This document shows, piece after piece, positions 1-11,647 of a stretch of DNA of 64,000 nt (position 1 is its first letter; each line of letters begins with the position of its first letter). The stretch is from NCBI GenBank assembly GCA_003864495.1, contig ML133410.1:1116001-1180000 (forward strand). Direction: 5' to 3'. The translations under genes and the position numbers were made by a program. The notes below the pieces were generated by a model that did not search any database, had not been told where the DNA came from, and saw only the letters and a program-made list of their open reading frames with translations. This stretch comes from Nemopilema nomurai (Eukaryota; Cnidaria; Scyphozoa; Rhizostomeae; Rhizostomatidae).

Positions 1-907
1 TGCTTCATTCATTTCGCAGCTCCTCTGTCTCATAAATACTGCACGCTATTCTAAAACAATACCGCATGCTTCCCGGTTTTGCTTTGAGCAAATTATTAAA
101 TTTTCCTGCAGTGGTTTTCAGCAGGTCCTGTTTAAAGTTATTCTGACACCTTGAGCATCTCCAAAAGGCTGTCTGTGGACTGAAGAATTCAAGTCTTAAA
201 ATGTCTCATTTATTTTCAGGCTTGCTGCTGTCTAAACCAGATCCTCTGCGGGACGAGTATCCTTTTCATTGTCTCCAAACACGTGAAAGGTTGTGCTCTA
301 AATACTTCGTCCTGATTTGCAGGATAATAGTTAAAGTTAAAAGAAGAGTCTATTTTTATTCTTTCATACATTGATACCGTGGACTTTTACCAGTTCATCA
401 TGAGCATCCGTACAAGAAATCGCTATCTCTCCCATGCAAGCTCGGCTTTTTTATTTTTCAAACTGTAGGCCAACACTCAAGTCATAGAGTTGAAAACTTT
501 TCTGATGTGGTTTGCTGGTTGATGAATTGTATTTAAGTTGAATTGCAAGTACCATTTTTTGTTACTATTCAAATGTAAAGCAGTCAGATTGTCTTTTTAA
601 CGCATCTCTCATTTACAAGAAACATCTTAACTGACTTTTGTTTTGACCCATCTTCATTAACTCTTTTCCTCCAGAAAATTGTCCTAGAAAGTATTCTTTC
701 GTGATCCATAAGGCGTTTATTTTCGCTCTTAAAGTTGACAACAGAATCAGTTTTGTCTTTTTCAGTAAGATAAGACAGATTGCCTTGTCACGTGTTTCTT
801 CGGTATCCGATGTTGCATTTGCGTTTATAAGCCAGGCTCTCGTCTCTCCCTCGTTATCCCGCGCATTGTCGCGATGCAACGGGTGTTTTCCTTGATTCGC
901 CCAATAG
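1..907. other. Non-coding stretch left of the first recognised PLC-delta exon
   Basis: I see no exon here that I can assign with confidence. PLC-delta proteins carry a PH domain before the EF-hands, and the first recognised exon at 908 begins in mid-codon, so at least one upstream exon must exist. It is either in this stretch in a form I do not recognise or left of the window. A segment near 221-289 has an acceptor-like start and is open, but its translation does not look like a PH domain. Confidence 0.5.
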
Positions 908-3900
908 ATGGCTCAAAGCTGCTTTCAAGGAATTCGATGTGGATGGCAATGGGGCCTTGTCCCTGACTGAAGTCGAAAATCTGCTCCTCAGCTTGAACAT
1001 TGACTTGGAGTCGAAGATTCTGAAAATGCTATTCAATGTACGTTCAAGCTGTATTTAATGTTTTAAGGCTCAATCATCTAACTTAGTCGTTTATCTCATG
1101 ATTGTTAACACGGAGGAGCGTATACGCCACAAGGGAAAAAGGAAGTATCAAGTGTTCGCTTTCAGTAGAAATGGCGCTTAAATCGAAAAGCCTAATGGGC
1201 ATTCAAACTTTGTTTTTTATATATCGTATATAGTAGAAAAGTAATTCTTTTCTAAATAGAGGGAAGTGGCCATTTCAGGCTCTTTTTGGCCACGATTTGC
1301 GATCACTACTTTTAAAGTAGCAAACTTTTAAAACATACGTAAAATTTGAATTGGACACACATCGTAGTTCGATGCACTGGGTTCAGAAAATTATTTGACG
1401 AATATAAATACCAACATGATAAACGCTGTATGTCAAACTTCAAACTTCATGTCTCAAATATCTTTTGTTTGTTTGTATTGAATGGGCTATTTTCAAAATA
1501 GAGTCTTTTGGTTTCTAAAAATTCGGTTTCTTTTTGTCATTCTTTACAGGAGGCGAACATCCAAGGTATTCAGGGGCATAAAAACGGAACCCTTACTAAA
1601 GAAGAATTTGCAGATTTCTTCAAAAGAATCTCAACCAGAGAAGAGTTAGTCATATTACTGCAAAAGTAAGAATATATTTTCTTTCACTTTTTTAATTATT
1701 TCCTAGAATATATCACCTTTTGCTACTCTTTATGACCATGTCAGTTTTTATCTGACTTTCAAAGAACCCTATTTCAAAGAGGCGCCTTAGGGTTTAAAAT
1801 CTGTACCAAAAAAGGCTTCACTCTACTTACTCCTTGTAGTACCCTAGTAAAGAATGTTATCTTCCCACCGCAAAGATTTCTGACTGGCGCCGTCATTTCC
1901 TGTTTCGAAAATCGTTTTAATTCTCGACATGATTGAAATGTAAATGTAAAATAATTGAATTACTTGTAAATTAACCAGGTTATCCTTTGAGGTTTACAAA
2001 AATAAAACCTTGACTGGTTGCCCAGGCATTTAAGTAAACCGTCAAAGTAGGGGCTGATTTATATTTAATATTCAAAGAAACTTACGCTGTCATTAAAAAT
2101 AAGTTTGATTATACAATTATCTTCAGAAGGGAAAGACTGTGTGGCCGTTAACATTTTTAACAAATTTCAAGACTGTTGCAAAGTTTTTATCAAATAAATA
2201 ACAAAATGATCAGCTCTCGATTCCAGTGGTTTATTTTACACTTATTTACGTTTACAAACTGACTGTATTTTCTTACAAACAGTGCCCTTTTGGAGCATTA
2301 TACTGGTTAATATGCATGGATTGCTCTCAGTGAACTAGGGAGGGGGAGTCTGATGATTAAGAGGGACGAGGCTTAGCAAAATACCATGCTTCTCTCACGA
2401 CATTAAGTATGACTTGAATTCCTTTTTTAGATACGCGGAGAACAACACAAACTTGTCCACGGAGGAGTTTAAAGCATTCTTGACTTCCAAACAACACGTA
2501 CGCCGCTTTATCCCTAACTGTAGAAAAATTTCTCATTTTTTTTTAGAAAAAGGGTTTCCATTAGCGTTCTTCTGCTTTCCTGATATTCCTCTGAAATGCA
2601 CTCGCTTATCGTTCATTTGCAGTACTGTAATTGTGTACCTGACCTAAATTAACTTATCCTGTTCTATTCATTAGTTTACAAATAAATTCTCTTTGTTTGT
2701 TGACCTCTCCATTTTACCCTACATACCCCTTCTGCATTCCTCGTCCAAATCAATTGCTGCCGTTAGATGTTCTTGAAGTACCACGCCTTAAGAAATGTTT
2801 TCCTGGTAAAGTGCCAGAGGGATGTAGCCATTGGGCCATGGCGCATTTTACCTTTTCTGGGCTGCATCCAAGTACGATCTACCAGTCATTGCTTGATCTG
2901 TTTTCTGCTGGTCAATTTCAGGTTGAAGGTTTGACGAACGACGACGTGGGAGAATTGATCGAAAAGTTTGAGCCTGTGAAGGAGTGCAAAGAATCCGGCA
3001 GAATTGGCATTGATGGTCCGTACATTCTTTCCCAATATTGATATTACGTGCAAGTTAATTTCTCGATTCTTTCTCCCATTTTTTATCGTTTAGTGCCACC
3101 AAAAATCCATGTCTATTTCATGCTGACCGAATTCTGTTCAAAGAGAAAATTCCAAAACCCCAAGCGCAGAAGCATAGAATTTGCAGGTTCATCAGCTTAA
3201 ATTGCAGTTCTTAGATATGGTTCTCTTGAAGGCCTGCTTCTACCAAGAGAAGGGCCGAGTTTTAGTTGGAGTACGTTTCGGTAGTACGCACAGGATGTTC
3301 AATTTGGAGAAATATATTCCTGCTTAATTGGGTTTTTCTTTTCCTCGCACCTAGGTTTAACCAAGTACTTGTTGTCAGACGAAGGAAATATTCTGAACAG
3401 AAAGTGCAAGGAGGTTTACCATGATATGAGCCAGCCACTCTCTCATTATTTCATTGCGTCTTCGCACAATACGTAAGTTCACACGGCTCTGCACGTTTCG
3501 TAGATTCTAACTCAACCGTTTTGCCCGTTTGTCTTGCGCTACCCCATTCTAGCTCCGGTTTTAATAAACTCCCTTGTTCCTTGTTGAATTGTGTCATGTT
3601 GTTTGAAATGAATTGGACTCTGCGTCGCTTTAAGGGTATTTTGGAGGACCAGTTGCTGGCCCATCTTGCCCAATTGTTTTACCCCATTTTCCTGACCTAC
3701 CCTATTTATACTTCCATGTTCATACACTCCTGTGTTCCTTGTTGAATTGTGCCATGTTGTTTGAGACAAATTTGGCTTCTTGTCACTTTGAAGGTACCTC
3801 TTGGAGGACCAGTTGCGTGGCCCGTCTTGCCCCAGCGCTTACGTTTCTGCGTTGAAACAAGGCTGCAGATGTGTCGAGCGTGAGTTTGAATTTTTCATTT

Positions 3901-6900
3901 CATTGCTTTTCTTTTTATATCTACAATGACTTTATTGTTGACTTTGAAGCCATTCTTTCCTCAAATTCTTCTTAAGAGCTATGCTGATCATTGTCCTTAT
4001 GATATGATAAGAGCTTTTCCATTGCTTTCATGCCTTTTTATAACAACAGTCGACTGTTGGGATGGAGAAGATAACGAGCCGATTATATATCATGGCTACA
4101 CCTTCACATCAAAGATTCTCTTCAAGGATGTCATCAGTGTCATCAAAGAATATGCATTTTGCAGCTCACCGTACGTTTTTCACCGTTAAAGACTTCTTCG
4201 ACAATTTTTTCCTTTACTTGAAACTCAATTTGATATTTTTCAATGGAGACCTTCTTTCGATGATGTGTTAGAGCTGCCATATTTGCTTTAGGTACCCGCT
4301 GATTCTGTCGTTGGAGAACCACTGTAGCATTGATCAACAGAAGGTCATGGCGAAGCACCTAGTCAAGATTCTCGGCGGTTGGTGGCACATTTCCTGTTTC
4401 TTCAACTTCCTTGTTTCAAGTGCTCTTTATTCCCTATAGATAAAAAATACGAACAAATGAGTTGAAAATGAACGACTTGCAATAGGTTTGCTCGGATCTC
4501 AAATTCATTCAGTTGTATGTCCACAGTAGCTACCTCGTACCAATTATGCAGGCTTCAACATTAGCCCTAACAAGATAACAGTGAACTTCGTAATATAAAC
4601 AGTGAATTTCATTTTATTGTGTCTTGATGGGCTGGCTATTTTTACTTTCTAAAGAACCATCTGTTTTGCCTACTTTCGCCACAGCATCTGACATCTGAAT
4701 TTATGCCAAACAATTAACTATTTAGGTTTAAAAAAAGATTTAATCTTTATTTAGGATTAAGAACAGGGTTGTGATGATATTTTATGACGCAATGAAACAT
4801 TTAATCATTATTCCCATGAACATTATTTCCATGTTTGCAGATGCACTGTTTGCTGAACCAATCGACGAAAGCCTGTCATCTTTACCATCACCCCAGTCTT
4901 TGCAGAACAAGATCTTAATCAAGGTTTTTCTCTTGATTTCCTGTACAGTATTATGTAATCTCGTGCATTCAATGCTCTCCACACATCTTGAAAGATTGTC
5001 AGAATCGCTTTTATCTTGATGATGAGTCAATTTGACGTTAGGGATCTACAGAACTGGAGTAGTATTTCAAGCTGTAGAACATCATTTTGCAGAGCTGGTG
5101 GTCTTTGTTTGGAGTCTCACCCCTCGTCTCTCTTCACATTTTCAGTTTAACTGACCCACACCACCTCTTATCTTCTGATTTCTACAGCCAACCAACTTAA
5201 ATATATCCTCCTATCCTTGGCTTATATTTCAGCATTTTCTCGTCATATTTTCGTGATAGTGCACTTTGACCTTTGACGTATTGAAGTATTAAAAGCGTTT
5301 GTAATAATCCACGAAGCGATTTAAACTCAACTAGCAGAGAAATGGCGTTGAAGATAAATAGATCAGTCTAGTTGATTCAAATTTGAAAACCATTCTGACA
5401 GTCACTACCACCATGTTGGTACTAAAAGTGATGACATCTTTCAGGGAAAGAAGTTGTCAATGGAGAGAGAGAGAGATGACGACGATTTGGGTGACGTCAC
5501 AGACGAAGACGAGGCTGCCGAGATGGTCATCGAAGATGGCGGTGACGATGTTGACGGACTAAAACGGGAAAAGCCGAAGGAAAAGGAGAAGGTATGACAT
5601 CACGAGCTGCAAAAAGCTTTATGGGTTTACAGTTTTAACGCACCGTTATTGCATTTTAGTTGCCTAAAAATTACAAAATTTGCTGCGGTATATTAATATG
5701 ATAAATTAGTCGGATCTATCATATTTCAAGTGAAGTAAGAAAAAGCTTATAATTGTAAACTGATTCTGAAATGTGAAGAATTATAATAACATTGAATCAT
5801 AATTAATTTACTAGATGTCAAGAACTCTAATTCCTAAGAAAATTGTGTTTAACAGTTATCCTTTACAAATCTAAATTTAAGTTCTGTTTTCAGACGCTTT
5901 ATCAATAACAAAAAAATCCTTGCTGCTAATTCAAAGCTATTTGTATTATTTTAACACTAATATTTCGTAAATATGTCTTTAACAAAAATTCAAAGATAAG
6001 CTAATTTCATTCGCAAATCAGCATCAGTCTTAATAGATGTTGCATTTGTTTTATCTCAACCAGTAGATGATCGTATGCAACCTAATTGTCTACTTCATAA
6101 ACTGCTTCTGCGGGGAGGACTTTCTCTCCGTGAAGGATCTAATGCTTTGTTTTAAAGAGCGAAAGACCAAATGGAGTAATTCGACGCATTAGTGTTTCTC
6201 GCTCTTTGAGCCGTGGATCAAAATATGGTGTAAGTTTTTTCTTGCAACCATATCCATAGATTATATATTATTAGTATTTTGCAAAACGGCTCGAACTCTG
6301 ATAACCTTACTTTAAATTTTGCTAATCTCGTTGTGAATGTCATTTTCTGTAATTGTTTATATGATAATCGCCTTGACGACCATTAAATAAAATGTTAACC
6401 TGAGATCACGTGCACTTTACACCGGCCCATCACAACAGTATTCGGTTGAAAATACGACTCGAAATTAGAGTTAATAATGCTACACTAGGCGTGACTGTAA
6501 ATGCCGGAGGAACCCAAAGCTTTGATTGAGAGATCGAGATTTCAAATGGAACTATTCAAATTTGGACACGAATGACGTCATTTTTGGGCTGGGTGAATAG
6601 ATGACGTAATTTTAATTTCTGAACACCCTTATTGGAGTTCTTCTGTTCAAAATATAATGGAGTAGAGTGATAATAACTGAAAACACGAGGTCGTTTGTGA
6701 TTAGCAAATAGGTCGTCCATACTCAGTTTATGAATCGATGAGTCGTCCTCTATCACTGTTCATCATAGTAGTGCTAATTAGCTGGGTATTGAGCGGTTGC
6801 ATGCTGAAGAAAAATAAAAACCCTTCAGATCACGATGTTGGCTTTGGTATCGAAAATTAATAAAGTTGTTTTCTCAAAAAGGCTCTACAAGACCTGCCTT

Positions 6901-9900
6901 TGTTAAACACTTGATCTGGTTCGTTGAATGTAACTCCTTTTCAAGGCCTCAAAGAATGAACGATTGTAATTTCCGATTACTTCCACATCTTGTGTGGTTA
7001 AGATTTACAAAACATAAAATGGCAAACCTTAAGGTAAAGTAAAGTTTTCAAATGGAAATATCAGCTTTTATTAAATGCTTGCAATTAATTTAGTTTAATC
7101 GTTGTGTCATTAAAGACGATTGTAAATTTATACTTCTAATCTAATCCTATTCTAATCTTATTTTAATTTGTAAAATGTTGTAGAAAAACTTTGATTTTGT
7201 TTTAGAAATAATGGTTCTACAAAAGACCAAGGCTAAAAATATATTGATTCCATTTGGTAGATTTAACCCTGTTAATCTTATGAAAATGTTTTATGCTTTT
7301 TTTGTATGATCCTTAAAGAATCTGAAATTGGCAAAAGAGTTGTCGAGATTGGTGAATTACATTTCATCGGTAAAGTTCCAATCTTTTGAGCAAGCACAGG
7401 CAAAAAGTAAGCATGATTTGCATTTGTTCTTCTTTTTAAATAAATCGTTGCTCGTGCTAAATGTTTCTATCTACCAAACATTTTTTATTAACCTGATGTA
7501 CTTTTTTATATTTTTTAATCATTATTACTCTTTGTGTCGTTATTGCATTGCATTATTACAAAAACTTTTTTGCCTAACTTCAAGTCAAGAAATTTCCTCT
7601 GCTGTTTTCCTTTTTGCTATTCATTATTTAATTACGTAAACTGTTAAATGTTGTAAAATTACAAAAGTTAATGCAGATTCTCTTCATACTTGTTAATTGG
7701 AACATTTCATATCATTTAATTGTTCTCAAAAGCAGCCAGATTCGAATACAGGGGCGTCTATTCTCTGAGCAACTTTGTTTTCGTTTCCAGATGAGTTTTA
7801 TGAGATGTCGTCGTTTGGCGAGTCTAAGTTTATGAAATCGGTTTGTGAAGCACAACGTGAAATTCTTAAGTCGCACTTACCCCGGGGGAATTCGCGTCGA
7901 CTCGAGCAACTATAACCCGCAGGATGCTTGGAACTTGGGTTGTCAAATTGGTGAGTATGCAATTCAATAACGCCCATTAAATAATATTTAATACCCATGG
8001 ACCCATATTAGATACCCAATATTTAATGCCCATAATATAATAATAAATATTAAATACCCATGGACCCACTGGGGGCCTATACAAAGTGATGATGTTGATG
8101 AATCGAGTAGCATGACACGAATAACTTTGGCAGATTTTGAGGGGCCTTATCAACTTTAAGTCAGGGCCCCTGATGCTGTTGGTAAGACTATTGCTTTGGT
8201 TTTTAAGGCTTTCAGTAGAATCTCTTGATTAGTAACAGTCACGACCAGCCAATTATACTCTAATTCGTGTCATTACCCACCAACGAAGCAATATTCTTTC
8301 AACCTCTGACTACAGTTTTCTGGTTGCAGCTGCACTCAACTACCAAACAGACGGACAAATGATGGACTTGTACCGGGGTAAATTCACTGACAACGCAAAT
8401 TGCGGCTACCTTCTAAAGCCCAGTTTTATGCGAGATGGTAATTATTGTTTTGCTGTTCTTTTGGTAAAAATAGGATCGCAGGAACCGGATGGTTTTTATA
8501 TAGCACAAGCGGCGGGGTCATTTGTACCAGACTGAAGGGGATCCTCTCTATCAGCATATATTGATCAGGCCGTGTTTTTAGGATCCGAAAAGGTGCAGTG
8601 CCTAGGCCCATTAATGTTGATCTCGCGGTCTAATCACAGAAGCAGTTGGAGTTGTTGTTGTTGAAGCCTGACCTGATGTCTAGGGGCATCCTGATATTTG
8701 TATGTAAATAAAATCTTGATGATGATCACAAGTAGATTGAGAGAGTTATTTGGCAAACACTCTTTGAATTGTCCTTTATTGCACTCACACACTCTATGAA
8801 TTGTTTTGAGTACGATAGGTGGCATCATAAACGAGTGTGAGATTTCCTCATTGGGCGCTGGAAGTACAGCCCCCAGTATTCGTGCTTCTGCTCAAAATGG
8901 CGCTTGTATAATTTGTTAATACGTACACTTTTAGTACTTAGGAAAGAAATATCAGCAACGTCTCGTGTCCGTATCAAGAGATACAGTAAGCCATCAAAGG
9001 GTGTACAGAGGCGAAAAGAACTCATTTGCCGTCAAAACTTGCATCGTTTTTCATAACCACGATCTTCTTCTTTAAATATTTTCAATTAACAGTATTGATT
9101 GCCTTAATCCCATGAAGCCAGTTTTTTGCGATTGATAGACTATGCCCCATTCTTACAAATCGATGAAGCCAGCTTTGGAACTGTTCTAAGATCTTCTTAT
9201 TTAAGTATTTACGCTATTAGTTTTTCAGTTTAGCCATTCTTTTTTCGATTAGAAAAAACCAAATTCGACCCAAAAGGAGAGTCGTGGTTAGAAAACCAGA
9301 CGGAGACACGTGTGCATATACAGGTGAGACTTGCAATGTGATCTGGCTTATTTTCCTTGATGTGCCCAGAGAGAGGCCAGGCAACGAGTTACCTTCGCAC
9401 AGTGACAATGCTAGCTTACACTGAGAAGCTCTAAACAAGTGAAAAACGCGGGAATTAATCGCTGAGAATGAACGCGGGAATCGTTCCTAGTCCGTCAGAG
9501 TCAAAGTTCTTACATAGTAATGTCCTATTTTAAGCCAACATAATCTTGGTATCTAGTAGATGGCTTGCTCTTCGACGATTACCCTGCTTTTACCCTGTTC
9601 TTACCCTGCTCTTACATTTTTCTCTTACCCTGCTCTTACCCTGTTCCTACCCTTTTCTTACCTTGTTCTTTCTTGTTGTTACCCTGCTCTTACCTTGCTC
9701 TTACCCTATTCTTGCCCTGTTCTTGCCCTACTCTTTCCCTGTTCTTACCCTGCCTTACCCTACTCTTACCCTGCTCTTACCCTGTTCTCACCCTGCCTAA
9801 CCCTACTCTTACCTTGTTCTCACCCTGCCTTACCCTACTCTTACCCTGTTCTCACCCTGCCTTACCCTACTCTTACCCTGTTCTTATCTTATTCTTACCC

Positions 9901-11647
9901 TGTTCGGGTTTTTAGATAATCAGCGGTCAGCAGTTGCCCAAGAGCAATAATTCAAAACAGAGAAAGGTGAGCCAACCAATGTAACTACCTCTCTCTAATG
10001 TAGCTGATTGTTTTATCGAAACTTGACGTTGTGCTGTATGAATGAATATGCAAGAAAGTGTTTCGAAAGATCAAGTACCCGCTACCTAGACATGATTCAT
10101 GTCAAATCGACCAGATTTCAAAAACTCGAAACAGCTGAACTAAAACATTGCTTTATGTTCTCATGCCAACTACCTTAATTGCTACCTTGAGAGCTTTTTC
10201 AGTCAGTCACTCACTCATCCACTATCCTATCATTCACTTACTTAAAACTCAAAAGGTGACTTTTCTCCCTTAGGTGATAGACCCCTATGTTCTTGTGGAA
10301 ACTTTTGGCCTTCCATGTGACACAAACGAGAAGCTCTACTGCACGAAAACTATCCATAATAACGGTAAAAAATTACATGTTCGCATTTGATTTGTGATTT
10401 TGGCTTATTTTCATAGACAAATAACACACAGGAATATTTATTTTCTTCTTTAATTTTCTTATCATCAAATGTCGGCTTCAATTTTTTTTCAGTTGTCATT
10501 TCTTTCTTTCATCAAAGGAGCAGTTTTTATGTAGAATGACAAGTTTTTTCAAAGTTTATTTCAAACTCTTTGAAAAAGCCTGCTATGCCATTAGCCATGG
10601 ATCTCTTTTAAAAAGTTTTAAAAACGCATCATTTGTTTCTAATACCATTCCGCGATGCGTGGCATTCTGTGAGATATATACAAAAGCTAGCATTTGCTCT
10701 ATCAATCTGCAAGTTCGAAATGCCAAGACAAGTGAGACTTCTTATCGAAGATGGTCGTTGTCCTGGGCCGATATCGTCTAGCCAAAATTTGTGCGAATTA
10801 TGATAGTGATAATCGTAACATAGTGTGAAAGGTAGCAAAAAGAATACGCTAAAGTAGCGATAATAACAATAAAAATAATGATAAGGACTATAGACTAGTA
10901 AGTACCTCACATACTAGTGGACACAGTATACATTTCCGATTTAAACTGCTCTTACATGCCTGTCTAGGTTTTAATCTCGCTTGTTTGTCACATTTCTATT
11001 TAAATTATTCTTCCATGCGTATCTAGCTTTTAACCCCGTTTGGCACCAAGATTTTCACATTTCTTATTTAAATTGCTCTTCTGTCTAGGTTTTAACCCCG
11101 TTTGGAACGAAGATTTGTCATTCAGCGTGAAAGTCCAAGAGCTCACTTTGATCCGGTTTGCTGTTTACGATTCCGACCTCGGATCTGACGATTTTCTTGC
11201 CCAGTTCACCGCGCCTCTACGTTGTCTCAACCAAGGTTGGTTTTACTTTATTTGTTGATGCGACAAATTCTAGATTCATTTAAAGTTTTGATATGTGCAT
11301 GGCATTAAGGAGTTTTTCAGGTAAGCACATGTTGTATCTCTAATAAAAGATGGAGAAGAAGTTAAGGGAGCAAATCTTGCCAAATATATACAACATGACC
11401 CTTTCCCGAGTGAAGATAAACACCCGTACACTTACGATAGTCCAGGAGCAATAAACTGAGCCAAATCTCCGTTTGTACTAGGGGCCTAGCCATTCTGTAT
11501 GTTGGTACTCAAGAGATAGACCGCACTCTCACTTTTGCTGCTTTCGTTTAAGGTTATCGTCACATTCGCTTGTTGTCAAAACAAGGAGCAGTTGTGCCAA
11601 ATGCGACATTATTTGTACGGGTTACGTTTGAAAACACTGCGAATTGA
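908..11647 (+). CDS. PLCD: Phosphoinositide phospholipase C, delta type (5' end not found; one frame break)
   Basis: Hydrolyses PIP2 to IP3 and diacylglycerol at the plasma membrane, dependent on calcium. Exons: 908-1037, 1550-1665, 2431-2497, 2922-3015, 3355-3472, 3794-3879, 4050-4170, 4292-4377, 4841-4923, 5445-5591, (6158-6229 optional), 7319-7406, 7791-7950, 8330-8437, 9253-9323, 9916-9966, 10274-10364, 11089-11235, 11553-11647. The first exon holds a canonical EF-hand loop ([12 protein letters not shown]). The X domain starts near 3400 and keeps both catalytic histidines ([11 protein letters not shown] and [11 protein letters not shown]). An acidic X-Y linker lies at 5445-5591. The Y domain has YEMSSFGES and [12 protein letters not shown]. 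The C2 domain starts at IISGQQLPK, and the protein ends shortly after [12 protein letters not shown], which is the short delta-type ending without the C-terminal extensions of beta or eta forms. Phases agree at every junction except for a single-base break inside 7791-7950. The PH domain is not seen. Confidence 0.93.
3565..3690 (+). pseudogene. Decayed duplicate of PLC-delta exon 3794-3879 with its upstream intron end
   Basis: This intronic stretch matches the segment about 158-160 bases further right, which contains the real exon encoding [11 protein letters not shown]. Shared blocks include ttgttgaattgtg (3581 and 3739) and ttggaggaccagttg (3641 and 3801), and the similarity runs through the acceptor region. 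In this copy the codons after the acceptor are out of frame because of a small deletion, and no matching donor is seen. It looks like a tandem duplication of one exon that has since lost coding ability. Confidence 0.75.
6158..6229 (+). other. Candidate in-frame cassette exon in the PLC-delta X-Y linker
   Basis: A 72-base open segment flanked by an AG acceptor (6156-6157) and a consensus GTAAGT donor (6230). It encodes 24 residues rich in Arg and Ser, including RRISVSR, which fits a basophilic kinase site (RRxS). Both flanking junctions are phase 0, so including or skipping it keeps the frame. Skipping joins ...KPKEKEK to NLKLAKEL, which matches the layout of vertebrate PLC-delta at this point, so the segment is an insertion relative to the family. 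Its use is inferred; no transcript evidence is available here. Confidence 0.5.
9573..9905. repeat. Minisatellite, 11-12 bp units of TTACCCTGCTC / TTACCCTGTTC
   Basis: About 330 bases in the PLC-delta intron between 9323 and 9916 consist of variants of an 11-12 base unit with a constant TACCCT core; some units read CTAACCCTAC, close to telomere-type sequence. It ends 10 bases before the acceptor of the first C2 exon, so it makes an unusually long pyrimidine-rich tract there. All three forward frames are open through it, giving Leu/Pro/Cys/Ser/Tyr-rich translations that are repeat artefacts. Confidence 0.93.
10930..11088 (+). pseudogene. Two decayed tandem copies of the acceptor and start of PLC-delta exon 11089-11235
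   Basis: Three successive copies of a roughly 60-base segment are present, with acceptor AGs at 10966-10967, 11025-11026 and 11087-11088. Only the last leads into a full exon. The middle copy still reads [11 protein letters not shown] after its acceptor, against [11 protein letters not shown] in the real exon, and then runs into the next copy without a donor. The first copy is more diverged. This is a local triplication of an intron end plus exon start. Confidence 0.75.

Noticed and set aside
221..289. Possible upstream PLC exon after a TTTTATTTTCAG acceptor
   Set aside because: The translation does not resemble a PH domain and the donor is weak.
7876..7905. SmaI-EcoRI-SalI-XhoI-like string resembling a cloning polylinker
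   Set aside because: It encodes the conserved PLC Y-domain segment [11 protein letters not shown] in the right place, so it is native sequence apart from the extra G.
9546..9919. Three overlapping plus-strand frames rich in Leu, Pro, Cys, Ser and Tyr
   Set aside because: They are translations of the TTACCCTG minisatellite in all frames.
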